Source: Chloroflexota bacterium
GTDB taxonomy: Bacteria > Chloroflexota > Chloroflexia > Thermomicrobiales > UBA6265
DNA: 7,459 bases
Reading direction: 5' to 3'
Assembly (NCBI GenBank): GCA_023424355.1
Contig: JAFAEA010000234.1
Span: forward strand, 1 to 7,459
Position 1 is the stretch's first letter, and every line of letters begins with the position of its first letter. Made by a program: the position numbers and the translations under genes. The notes beneath the pieces were generated by a model. That model saw only the letters and a program-made list of their open reading frames with translations, did no database searches and was not told the DNA's origin. Shown here piece after piece: positions 1-5,738 of this stretch.

Positions 1-65
1 TGCGGGTTCAACCCCGTTGTTTCAACATCCAGCGCTACATATTCGGTGAGAGTCTTCTTCGACAC
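1..65 (-). CDS. DnaQ-like 3'-5' exonuclease domain protein, N-terminal fragment (runs off left edge)
   Basis: Only the first 21 codons are inside the window. They read from a GTG start at 65 as MSKKTLTEYVALDVETTGLN followed by P. The stretch YVALDVETTGLNP is the Exo I motif of the DEDD/DnaQ exonuclease superfamily, in which the Asp and Glu of DxE bind the two catalytic metal ions. Proteins that begin this way include the DNA polymerase III epsilon subunit (proofreading) and DinG-type helicases with an N-terminal exonuclease; the fragment cannot separate these. GTG is the only common start codon between the in-frame TAA upstream (at about 108-110) and the motif. A weak GGAAAG lies about 9 bases before it. 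It follows the M20 peptidase on the same strand by 42 bases, so the two may be co-transcribed. Confidence 0.8.
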   Translation of the reverse strand, partial: MSKKTLTEYVALDVETTGLNP

Positions 66-107
66 TATCCAGTACTTTCCAGGCCGAATCCTTCCGGCAA
101 TTGATGG

Positions 108-1253
108 TTACGCCAGTGCTTCAGCAGAGCGCAGAATAACAGTGAGCAAATGGGCGAATCCGGTGGGAATCGGTGCGATGTTGATGAACTCATCTTCGCG
201 GTGAGCGAAGCTGCCGGTGGTGACTCCAATGCAAACCGCCGGGATGCCTTGAGCAATCGGTACATTGGCATCTGTCGAGCTCGGTTCGTGGCGGATGTTT
301 AGACCCAGTTCTGTGAGGACACCGTCGGCAATTTTCACGAGCGGGGCATCGGCTGGCTGTGTACCTGCGGGTCGATCACCGACCACTTCGACTTCCACAC
401 CAACACCCTCAGGTGTTGGCGAAGCGAGAATCGCATCGACCTGCTGCACCAAATTTTCAAGAGATTCGCTGCTGGTGGAACGCATATCCAGTACCGCGAT
501 GGCTTCCGGTGCGATTGTGTTCACACTGATTCCGCCACTGACAATGCCAGCATTGAACGACGTCTTGGGGGTGCTGAAGAGTTGGATATCATCCATATCT
601 GCAATCAGATGTGCGAGATGGTGGATGGCACTCGGCGTGCCTGCCTGACCCCAGCTATGGCCACCCTTGCCAGTAACTTTAACGCGATAGCGTCGACTTC
701 CGACTGCATCGTACGTCACGCTTCCGAGCGCATGTCCCTCGACGGCGATGGCACCGGCGATATCAGGCAGCCCGATCACGACGGCCTTCATGCCTCGGAG
801 ATCGCCGAGCCCTTCTTCGCCTACGTTGCCAGTGATCACAATATCGATCGCTGGCTGTTCGCCGAGCTGCTCAAACGCCCGTTTCAGCATCGCCACCGTC
901 GCCACGGCAACGGTGTTATCGCCGATGCCCGGTCCATGCAAGGTGCTCTCCTTGCGAGTGACGGTTAGGTCCACATCGCGCGGAAATACGGTATCGGTGT
1001 GAGCTGCAATCAACAGGCACTTCGATCGATCTTTCCCGGCGATCCGGGCGGTGACATTGCCGATCTCATCCATCTGCACATCTTCATAGCCGAGCGTTTG
1101 CAATTCTTTTTCAACCACTCGGGCCCGATCCATCTCATCATTGGAAGGTGCCGAGACCTCGGTCAGGCGTGTGGTGAGTTCAATGATGGGCTCGAGATAG
1201 CCATCGGCGATATCGAGGGATCGCTGCAGCAATGGTGAGATTACGGTGCTCAA
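108..1253 (-). CDS. M20-family zinc metallopeptidase / amidohydrolase
   Basis: A 381-residue soluble hydrolase of the peptidase M20 family (relatives are carboxypeptidase G2, ArgE, DapE and aminoacylases), which cleaves peptide or N-acyl amide bonds with two zinc ions. The family signature is complete: AAHTDT with H85 and D87; GIGDNT with the bridging D112; GEEG with general base E146 and ligand E147; VEGH with E172; and a late ligand H351 in AHREDEF. The dimerisation (lid) domain lies at roughly residues 180-290 and carries GKGGHSW with H199. No signal peptide is visible, so it is probably cytoplasmic. The start is a TTG at 1253 with GAAAGG 9 bases upstream; there is no nearby ATG in frame. 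The substrate cannot be told from sequence. It lies upstream of the exonuclease gene on the same strand and is divergent from sdhA. Confidence 0.9.
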   Translation of the reverse strand: MSTVISPLLQRSLDIADGYLEPIIELTTRLTEVSAPSNDEMDRARVVEKELQTLGYEDVQMDEIGNVTARIAGKDRSKCLLIAAHTDTVFPRDVDLTVTRKESTLHGPGIGDNTVAVATVAMLKRAFEQLGEQPAIDIVITGNVGEEGLGDLRGMKAVVIGLPDIAGAIAVEGHALGSVTYDAVGSRRYRVKVTGKGGHSWGQAGTPSAIHHLAHLIADMDDIQLFSTPKTSFNAGIVSGGISVNTIAPEAIAVLDMRSTSSESLENLVQQVDAILASPTPEGVGVEVEVVGDRPAGTQPADAPLVKIADGVLTELGLNIRHEPSSTDANVPIAQGIPAVCIGVTTGSFAHREDEFINIAPIPTGFAHLLTVILRSAEALA

Positions 1254-1333
1254 TCTGGGGAACCTTTCAGGTTTGCAGGGCGAAAACGCGTGACATCGCT
1301 CGCCTCACAGAACAATCGTTTCGTGCTTTCGTC

Positions 1334-1339
1334 AGTATA
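1334..1339 (-). promoter_or_regulatory. Possible -10 box for the M20 peptidase gene
   Basis: TATACT on the minus strand is a 5/6 match to the sigma-70 -10 consensus and lies about 80 bases upstream of the TTG start. No good -35 box is seen at 16-18 bases, so the call rests on the -10 alone. The rest of the 238-base divergent gap (1254-1491) shows no gene. No convincing promoter for sdhA can be picked in it. Confidence 0.3.
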
Positions 1340-1479
1340 CCGCCGAACCCGGAGCCGCAGTCTGAAGAAACCAAACAAACATCCGCCTATATCCCGGTGA
1401 ACCATATCGCGTGAAATGCCGGAAAGTGGCACAATAGTGCGAGTAATAACTGTGTTCGGTGATCCGGACTCCAACAAGC

Positions 1480-1484
1480 AGGAG
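1480..1484 (+). promoter_or_regulatory. Ribosome binding site that fixes the sdhA start
   Basis: AGGAG sits 7 bases before the ATG at 1492. The reading frame is open further upstream to a GTG at 1459, but that codon has no comparable site. The extra 11 residues would also precede the usual N-terminus of the family, which begins a few residues before the FAD-binding beta strand. Confidence 0.8.
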
Positions 1485-1491
1485 CAACTTC

Positions 1492-3225
1492 ATGGCGTTC
1501 CATCGATATGATGCGGTGGTGGTTGGCGCGGGTGGCGCTGGCCTCATGGCAGCGATTCAAATGGCAGGAAAAGCCAAGGTCGCTGTAGTAAGCAAGCTGT
1601 ACCCAACCCGTTCCCACACCGGTGCTGCCCAGGGTGGTATCAGCGCCGCCCTCGGAAATGTCGAGGAAGATCACTGGGAATGGCACATGTACGACACCGT
1701 CAAGGGCGGTGACTATCTTGTGGATCAGGATGCTGCGGAAGTGCTGGCCCGCGAGGCGATCGACGCCGTTTACGAACTCGAGCATATGGGCCTTCCGTTC
1801 AACCGCACCCCGGAAGGAAAGATCGACCAGCGACGCTTCGGTGGTCACAGCCACCACTTCGGCGAAGGTCCGGTGAAGCGCGCATGCTATGCCGCCGACC
1901 GCACAGGTCACATGATCATCCAGACCCTGTATCAGCAGGGAATCAAGAACAACCTCAACTTCTTCGATGAGCATCACCTGGTAGATGTGTTGTTCTCCGA
2001 AGACGGCCAGTGCTGCGGTGTTGTGACCTATGAGATTCGCACCGGTGAGCTCCACACCATTCACGCCAAGACCGTGCTGATCGCCTCTGGTGGGTACGGG
2101 CGTATCTTCCGCGTGACTTCCAACGCCCTCGCCGGCACCGGCGATGGTGTGGCCATCCCGTATCGTCACGGAATCCCGCTGATGGACATGGAGATGTACC
2201 AGTTCCACCCAACCGGCATCTACAAGCTGGGTGTGCTTCTTTCCGAAGCTGCCCGTGGTGAAGGCGCCGTGGTGCGAAACAGCACCGGCGAAGCCTTTGC
2301 CGCCCGCTATGCACCGACCATGAAGGACCTTGCTCCTCGCGATATGATGAGCCGCTTCATCTGGCAGGAGATTCAGGAAGGCCGTGGTATCGATGGCAAG
2401 GATTACGTGCTTCTCGATGTCTCTCACCTTCCACCGGAAGTGATCGACGAAAAACTACCGGATATCACCGATTTCGCCCGCACCTATCTCGGCGTGGAGC
2501 CGAAGGAAGAAGGCGTGCCGATTCAGCCAACTGCTCACTACGCCATGGGTGGTCTCGGCACAAATGTCGATGCCCAGGTGATTCGCGATCCGCAAGGCAC
2601 TGTGGTTCCGGGTCTGTTCTCAGCCGGCGAATCGGCCTGTGTTTCCGTGCATGGTGCCAACCGACTCGGTACCAACTCGCTTGTGGACCTCGTGGTGTTC
2701 GGTCGCCGCGCCGGCAAGCAGATGCTGCGCGATATCGAGACGCTGGAGTTCGCCGAGCTGCCGAAGAATGCGGACGAGTTCGCACGTGAGCAGATCGATA
2801 CGCTCAAGTCCCGCCAATCGGGTGAGCGCGTCGCGGATCTTCGCAAGGCCATGCAGGACATCATGATGGACAACGTTTCGGTCTATCGCGATGAGAAGCT
2901 GCTGACTGAAGCCCAGAGCCGCATTGCCGAGCTGCGCGAGAGCTACAAGAACATCGCCATCATGGATAAGGGATCCAAGTACAACATGGATCTGCTGGAA
3001 GCCCTGGAGCTCGGCAACATGCTCGATCTCGCGGCACCCATCGTCCACGGTGCACTCGAACGAAAGGAGAGCCGTGGTGCGCACTATCGCGGCGATTTCG
3101 AGGCACGCGATGATGCGAACTGGCTCGCCCACTCCATGATCTATATGGAAGCGGATGATTCGCTTCGGCTTGAGAAGAAGCCGGTAGTGATCAAGCAGTT
3201 CGAGCCGAAGGAACGCAAGTACTAG
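1492..3225 (+). CDS. sdhA: Succinate dehydrogenase flavoprotein subunit
   Basis: A 577-residue catalytic subunit of succinate dehydrogenase (complex II, TCA cycle and respiratory chain). It oxidises succinate to fumarate at a covalently bound FAD and hands electrons to SdhB. Visible in order from the ATG start: the dinucleotide-binding GAGGAG at residues 12-17; RSHTGAAQGG with H42, the histidine that carries the covalent 8-alpha-linked FAD; the active-site FHPTG at 238-242; EAARGEGA at 252-259; APRD with R283, matching the catalytic arginine of the family; PTAHYAMGG with H349; and HGANRLGTNSLVD with R391. Length is close to E. coli SdhA (588). L-aspartate oxidase is a relative, but the length, the SHT site and the adjacent sdhB favour SdhA. 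Fumarate reductase FrdA cannot be fully excluded. First gene of an sdhA-sdhB-membrane protein cluster; no sdhC precedes it. Confidence 0.96.
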   Translation: MAFHRYDAVVVGAGGAGLMAAIQMAGKAKVAVVSKLYPTRSHTGAAQGGISAALGNVEEDHWEWHMYDTVKGGDYLVDQDAAEVLAREAIDAVYELEHMGLPFNRTPEGKIDQRRFGGHSHHFGEGPVKRACYAADRTGHMIIQTLYQQGIKNNLNFFDEHHLVDVLFSEDGQCCGVVTYEIRTGELHTIHAKTVLIASGGYGRIFRVTSNALAGTGDGVAIPYRHGIPLMDMEMYQFHPTGIYKLGVLLSEAARGEGAVVRNSTGEAFAARYAPTMKDLAPRDMMSRFIWQEIQEGRGIDGKDYVLLDVSHLPPEVIDEKLPDITDFARTYLGVEPKEEGVPIQPTAHYAMGGLGTNVDAQVIRDPQGTVVPGLFSAGESACVSVHGANRLGTNSLVDLVVFGRRAGKQMLRDIETLEFAELPKNADEFAREQIDTLKSRQSGERVADLRKAMQDIMMDNVSVYRDEKLLTEAQSRIAELRESYKNIAIMDKGSKYNMDLLEALELGNMLDLAAPIVHGALERKESRGAHYRGDFEARDDANWLAHSMIYMEADDSLRLEKKPVVIKQFEPKERKY

Positions 3226-3379
3226 GATCGTGTTCATTAATCTCCGGACCCTCACCGGAATCTCAGAATTCTGGAGAGGGACCGCGGTAAATCACCCGAT
3301 TTGGGCCCAAAGCGCTTGCAAACTGATCTACAATCAAAAGTAACTCGAGCAATGGGGATTCGCAGGGAGAGGTAGAGGC
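3226..3379 (+). promoter_or_regulatory. sdhA-sdhB intergenic region with hairpin, palindrome and possible promoter
   Basis: A gap of 154 bases is long for two subunits of one complex. It contains: (a) a hairpin whose outer arms GGACCCTC (3246-3253) and GAGGGACC (3276-3283) pair at 7 of 8 positions and whose inner arms CCGGA (3255-3259) and TCTGG (3270-3274) pair with one G-U; no run of T follows, so it is not a standard terminator; (b) a perfect 12-bp palindrome TTTGGGCCCAAA at 3300-3311; (c) TACAAT at 3329-3334, a 5/6 match to a -10 box without a good -35. This could be a processing or stability element, an operator, or an internal promoter for sdhB. The sequence does not decide. Confidence 0.4.
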
Positions 3380-4078
3380 ATGGAAGTAACGCTGCGCATT
3401 AAGCGATTCAATCCGGAAGCGGATCGCAAGGCGCACTTCGAAGAGTATGTGGTGGATGTTGATCCGCGCGATCGCGTGCTGGATGCACTCAACCAGATCA
3501 AGTGGTACCAGGATGGCACCCTCACCTACCGCCGATCCTGCGGTCACGGTATTTGCGGCTCCGATGCCATGCGCATCAATGGTCGCAACCGACTCGCCTG
3601 TAAGGTGCTCATGCAGGACCTTGGTAAGCGCGTGACCCTCGAGCCGCTGATGGGCTTCAAGATCGAAAAGGACCTGCTTGTCGATATGGACAAGTTCTTC
3701 GATCAATACAAGTCCGTGAAGCCGTACCTCATCGCCGATGATGCTCCGGTTCACGGAGAGCGACTCCAGAGCCCGGATGATCGCCACGTATTCGATGACA
3801 CAACAAAGTGCATTCTCTGCGCTGCCTGCACCACAAGCTGCCCGGTCACCTGGATGAGCGACGACTTTGTTGGTCCGGCCGCGATCGTGAACGCTCACCG
3901 CTTCATCTTCGATAGCCGCGATACCGGCGCAGCCGAACGCCTGCAGATTCTCAACAAGGGAACGGGTGTATGGCGTTGCCGCACAGTTTTCAACTGCACT
4001 GATGCCTGCCCGCGCGATATCAAGGTGACGGAAGCCATCGAGCAGGTGAAGCGTGCGCTGATCTTTGGAGACGCGTAG
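3380..4078 (+). CDS. sdhB: Succinate dehydrogenase iron-sulphur subunit
   Basis: A 232-residue electron-transfer subunit of succinate dehydrogenase, carrying electrons from the FAD of SdhA to the membrane quinone site. The N-terminal ferredoxin domain has the [2Fe-2S] ligands C54, C59 and C74, with D62 at the position where E. coli SdhB also uses aspartate. The C-terminal domain has CILCAAC with C144, C147 and C150 plus C210 for [4Fe-4S], and C154, C200 and C206 for [3Fe-4S]. All expected ligands are present. The stretch after C154 reads PVTWMS, so the second tryptophan of E. coli CPSFWW (quinone-site W164) is methionine here; other tryptophan-poor variants exist in the family. Length matches E. 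coli SdhB (238). The start has AGGGAGAGG at 3364-3372, 7 bases before the ATG. Followed after 3 bases by a membrane-protein gene. Confidence 0.96.
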   Translation: MEVTLRIKRFNPEADRKAHFEEYVVDVDPRDRVLDALNQIKWYQDGTLTYRRSCGHGICGSDAMRINGRNRLACKVLMQDLGKRVTLEPLMGFKIEKDLLVDMDKFFDQYKSVKPYLIADDAPVHGERLQSPDDRHVFDDTTKCILCAACTTSCPVTWMSDDFVGPAAIVNAHRFIFDSRDTGAAERLQILNKGTGVWRCRTVFNCTDACPRDIKVTEAIEQVKRALIFGDA

Positions 4079-4081
4079 GCC

Positions 4082-4489
4082 ATGGATTGGCTGACCACCC
4101 GCCCCACTCCGGATCAGGCAAATCATTGGTTGGCATTGCTGAGTCTGGTGCTCTTCGCCATCGGCGTAGTTGCCAGTGGTGTATTGAGCACCCGGCCAGG
4201 TTTGCCGCCGTTTAACGGCAAGTACACCCAGAAGTTCGTGATGCGCGCCTGCACCATCGTTGGCTGGATTTGCGGCTTCGGTATGCTGTTCGGCATCATC
4301 CGGTTGCTCCAAATCGATCCGGCCACGCTGGGCCGTCCGATATGGATTGTGCTGAGCTGGATCGCTCTTGTCGCTGCCATCGGCTGGCTTGTCTACTCGG
4401 CTCCGGTGGATCGGGAACAGCGTAAGCTCAACGACCAGCGCATGGCAAGCACAAAGAAGGCCAAACCGGCGCGCAAGAAACCAGCCTGA
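4082..4489 (+). CDS. Small three-helix membrane protein coupled to sdhB, function unknown
   Basis: I do not recognise this 135-residue protein. It has three hydrophobic segments at about residues 16-36, 55-76 and 86-105, a connecting loop with PGLPPFNGKY, and a lysine/arginine-rich tail (about 110-135, with KKAKPARKKPA). The short loop between helices 2 and 3 contains LGRPIW. The ATG lies 3 bases after the sdhB stop with GGAG about 11 bases upstream, inside the end of sdhB, so translation is probably coupled. The size and three-helix layout are like SdhC or SdhD anchors. It has only one histidine (H15) and none of the SdhC heme motifs, so heme binding in the usual way is unlikely. It may be a divergent anchor, an assembly or stabilising partner, or a protein unrelated to complex II. 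The hairpin at 4513-4544 follows its stop. Confidence 0.8.
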   Translation: MDWLTTRPTPDQANHWLALLSLVLFAIGVVASGVLSTRPGLPPFNGKYTQKFVMRACTIVGWICGFGMLFGIIRLLQIDPATLGRPIWIVLSWIALVAAIGWLVYSAPVDREQRKLNDQRMASTKKAKPARKKPA

Positions 4490-4512
4490 ATCAAACACAT
4501 TTGAAAACACAG

Positions 4513-4544
4513 AAACGGCGGAATCAGTATCGATTCCGCCGTTT
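4513..4544. terminator. Bidirectional hairpin terminator between the sdh cluster and the SRP RNA
   Basis: A perfect 13-bp stem: AAACGGCGGAATC (4513-4525) pairs with GATTCCGCCGTTT (4532-4544) around a 6-base loop. It lies 23 bases after the stop of the three-helix membrane protein on the plus strand and about 13 bases after the end of the SRP RNA on the minus strand. The stem ends in A/T on both sides, giving GTTTGTTGTTG on the plus strand and GTTTCTGTGTTTTC on the minus strand, both moderately U-rich. It is therefore likely to stop transcription from both convergent units. Confidence 0.85.
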
Positions 4545-4556
4545 GTTGTTGCTGTG

Positions 4557-4824
4557 TTAGCCGTGCACCCTCTGTCGACACTAACCTTCCAGCTTGCCTC
4601 CGGCCGTGAGCTCCCATCAGGAAACCTCACATCACCCGAAGAGTGCTGCTTAAGGCTGCTACCTTCCGGTCCTGACCTGATTCACAGTTCCCCGCCGTGT
4701 GAGACCCAATGCTCAACACTCCGTACCGGAACAGTCCTACAAGGCGTGCCTCGAGAGGGAATTCAACCTCGCTAGAGCGGATTGCGAGTACAGGGCACCG
4801 CTAACTCCCCGTCTAGCACGACTT
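4557..4824 (-). ncRNA. ffs: Signal recognition particle RNA, large bacterial (Bacillus-like) type with Alu domain
   Basis: A minus-strand structural RNA of about 268 bases that with the Ffh protein delivers nascent membrane and secreted proteins to the membrane. The Ffh-binding helix is seen as GTCAGGACCGGAAGGTAGCA, with the GGAA tetraloop at 4664-4667. The 5' part is the Alu domain of large bacterial SRP RNAs: CTAGACGGGGAGTTAGCGG, then TGCCCTGTACTCGCAATCCG and TCTAGCGAGGTTGAATTCCC, much like Bacillus subtilis scRNA. The 3' end reads CGACAGAGGGTGCACGG, also as in Bacillus. The ends close on themselves: AGTCGTGC (4823-4816) pairs with GCACGGCT (4566-4559) over 8 bp with one G-U, which sets the boundaries. 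It is not the short 4.5S form of E. coli. Exact ends are inferred from this helix and the promoter. Confidence 0.93.
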
Positions 4825-4829
4825 GGCAA

Positions 4830-4858
4830 AGTATAGCCTCTGCCGCTGGCTCTGCCCA
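4830..4858 (-). promoter_or_regulatory. Promoter of the SRP RNA gene
   Basis: On the minus strand TGGGCA (4858-4853, 4/6 match to TTGACA) and TATACT (4835-4830, 5/6 match to TATAAT) are separated by exactly 17 bases. The predicted start is the A at about 4824, six bases past the -10 box. This coincides with the first base of the terminal helix of the SRP RNA. The promoter lies entirely in the gap after the upstream minus-strand gene, which ends at 4877. Confidence 0.75.
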
Positions 4859-4876
4859 CCGAACGTGAACAGTTTG

Positions 4877-5401
4877 TTACGCACTGAAGGTATTTTCTGT
4901 CGGGGCAACGAGGGTGCCGAGATCGCGAATCTGTTGCATCCTGGGGCCAATAACGTTGATGCGGTACTGTTGTGTCCTGCCCTCACCAAATGTGATCAGG
5001 TGATATTCGAGTCCACGTCGCGTGAGTTCTCGCGCAAAAATCGCACAGCGGCTGAAGTTAATCTGCAGAGCATCGAGCATCATCATATCCACACTGGCCA
5101 GCGAGAACGCCATGGTTTCTTCCAGCCAGAGCGTGATCTCGAACACACTGGCATCCACCTCAACGTCGCCCACCAGGTGAAAGTGAGGATCGTGTCGGAT
5201 CTCGGTGGTGATCTCCTTGATCATCGCCTTCGTGGAATCCTCACCGGGTTCCCACTGCCACAGGTAATGAGATCGCACCACATCCCGGAGATTCGCGAAA
5301 ACCTCCATATCCAGGATTGGTGCTGAACCCTCTACGGGCGCTTCTGCCACAGATTCATTCTCGCTCTGCGGCATCATTTCGGTCTGGTCACGGTCATCCA
5401 T
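4877..5401 (-). CDS. Hypothetical soluble protein of 174 residues, function unknown
   Basis: I do not recognise this family. From the ATG at 5401 the protein has an acidic, probably disordered N-terminus (about residues 1-30, rich in E, S, P and Q). A folded alpha/beta-looking region follows from about 33 to 165. Notable stretches are SHYLWQWEPGED (44-55), the histidine-bearing HDPHFHLVGDV (70-80), an aromatic and acidic strand FEITLWLEE (87-95), and RGLEYHLITFGEG (129-141). No signal peptide, membrane helix or cysteine-based metal site is visible. The frame is open 32 codons further up to 5497, but that would overlap the divergent 5463 gene. The ATG at 5401 has a GAGAGAAA purine stretch just before it. 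It precedes the SRP RNA on the same strand. It is divergent from the 89-residue gene, with 61 bases between starts. Confidence 0.75.
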   Translation of the reverse strand: MDDRDQTEMMPQSENESVAEAPVEGSAPILDMEVFANLRDVVRSHYLWQWEPGEDSTKAMIKEITTEIRHDPHFHLVGDVEVDASVFEITLWLEETMAFSLASVDMMMLDALQINFSRCAIFARELTRRGLEYHLITFGEGRTQQYRINVIGPRMQQIRDLGTLVAPTENTFSA

Positions 5402-5405
5402 GCGT

Positions 5406-5428
5406 TTCTCTCGTATACTTCTCTCGTA
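5406..5428. repeat. Direct repeat in the divergent start region, possible operator
   Basis: TTCTCTCGTA occurs twice exactly, at 5406-5415 and 5419-5428, with a 13-base period. A shorter TTCGTA follows at 5430-5435. The repeats span TATACT at 5414-5419, a possible plus-strand -10 box for the gene starting at 5463 with no clear -35. They also lie just upstream of the minus-strand ATG at 5401. The location suits a regulator site for one or both genes, but no inverted symmetry supports a dimer site. Confidence 0.3.
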
Positions 5429-5462
5429 GTTCGTATTGATTGCTGGACGCAGGGGTAAACGT

Positions 5463-5732
5463 ATGCCATCGCTGATTGAACGACTGACCGGTCGCAAAGA
5501 AAAAACATCCGACGATCCGGTGTGCCCGGATCACTCCGTACCTATGCTTTTGCGCGGTAAGCTTGGTCGGCCTGCGCGGTTCCACGACCAAACGTCCAGC
5601 GAGTATACCCTGATCTATTTCTGCCCAGTCGAGGATTGCGCCAATCAGGCAGAGCGTACGGTCCGGCGAAACCAGGCTGCCGTTCCCGGAGCACAGCCGG
5701 ATCGACCGGCCTACGCTCGCCGAAACGGCTAA
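5463..5732 (+). CDS. Small putative zinc-binding protein, 89 residues
   Basis: I cannot name this gene. From the ATG at 5463 (AGGGG about 8 bases upstream) it encodes 89 residues. A short amphipathic N-terminus PSLIERLTGRK is followed by C21-x2-H24 and, 29 residues later, C54-x4-C59 in YFCPVEDC. Two pairs of metal-type ligands around a beta-like YTLIYF strand suggest a zinc ribbon or treble-clef fold. The C-terminal 25 residues are rich in R, P, A and Q and look disordered. Its small size and basic charge would suit nucleic-acid or protein binding, but that is inference. It is divergent from the 174-residue gene and converges on the dUTPase with 6 bases between stop codons. Confidence 0.7.
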   Translation: MPSLIERLTGRKEKTSDDPVCPDHSVPMLLRGKLGRPARFHDQTSSEYTLIYFCPVEDCANQAERTVRRNQAAVPGAQPDRPAYARRNG

Positions 5733-5738
5733 CTCCAC

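Noticed and set aside
400..419. Perfect 8-bp hairpin CCAACACC-CTCA-GGTGTTGG
   Set aside because: It lies inside the coding sequence of the M20 peptidase, in codons for a T-P-E-G-V-G-V stretch, away from any gene end. Probably chance.
1427..1440. TGGCACAATAGTGC before sdhA, resembling a sigma-54 promoter
   Set aside because: The spacing between the GG and GC elements is 9 rather than the required 10 bases, and the -12 element is imperfect. It is more simply a small GCAC/GTGC inverted repeat.
1387..2427. Long open frame on the minus strand opposite sdhA (346 codons)
   Set aside because: It lies wholly antisense to a clear sdhA and the divergent gap, shows no known motif, and is explained by the codon bias of sdhA.
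3263..4630. Very long minus-strand open frame (455 codons) opposite sdhB, the membrane-protein gene and the terminator
   Set aside because: It reads through the terminator hairpin and into the SRP RNA region, and is antisense to sdhB with all its iron-sulphur ligands. It is a shadow frame.
4368..4775. Plus-strand open frame across the terminator and SRP RNA
   Set aside because: The underlying DNA is a structural RNA on the other strand, and the translated product has no recognisable features.
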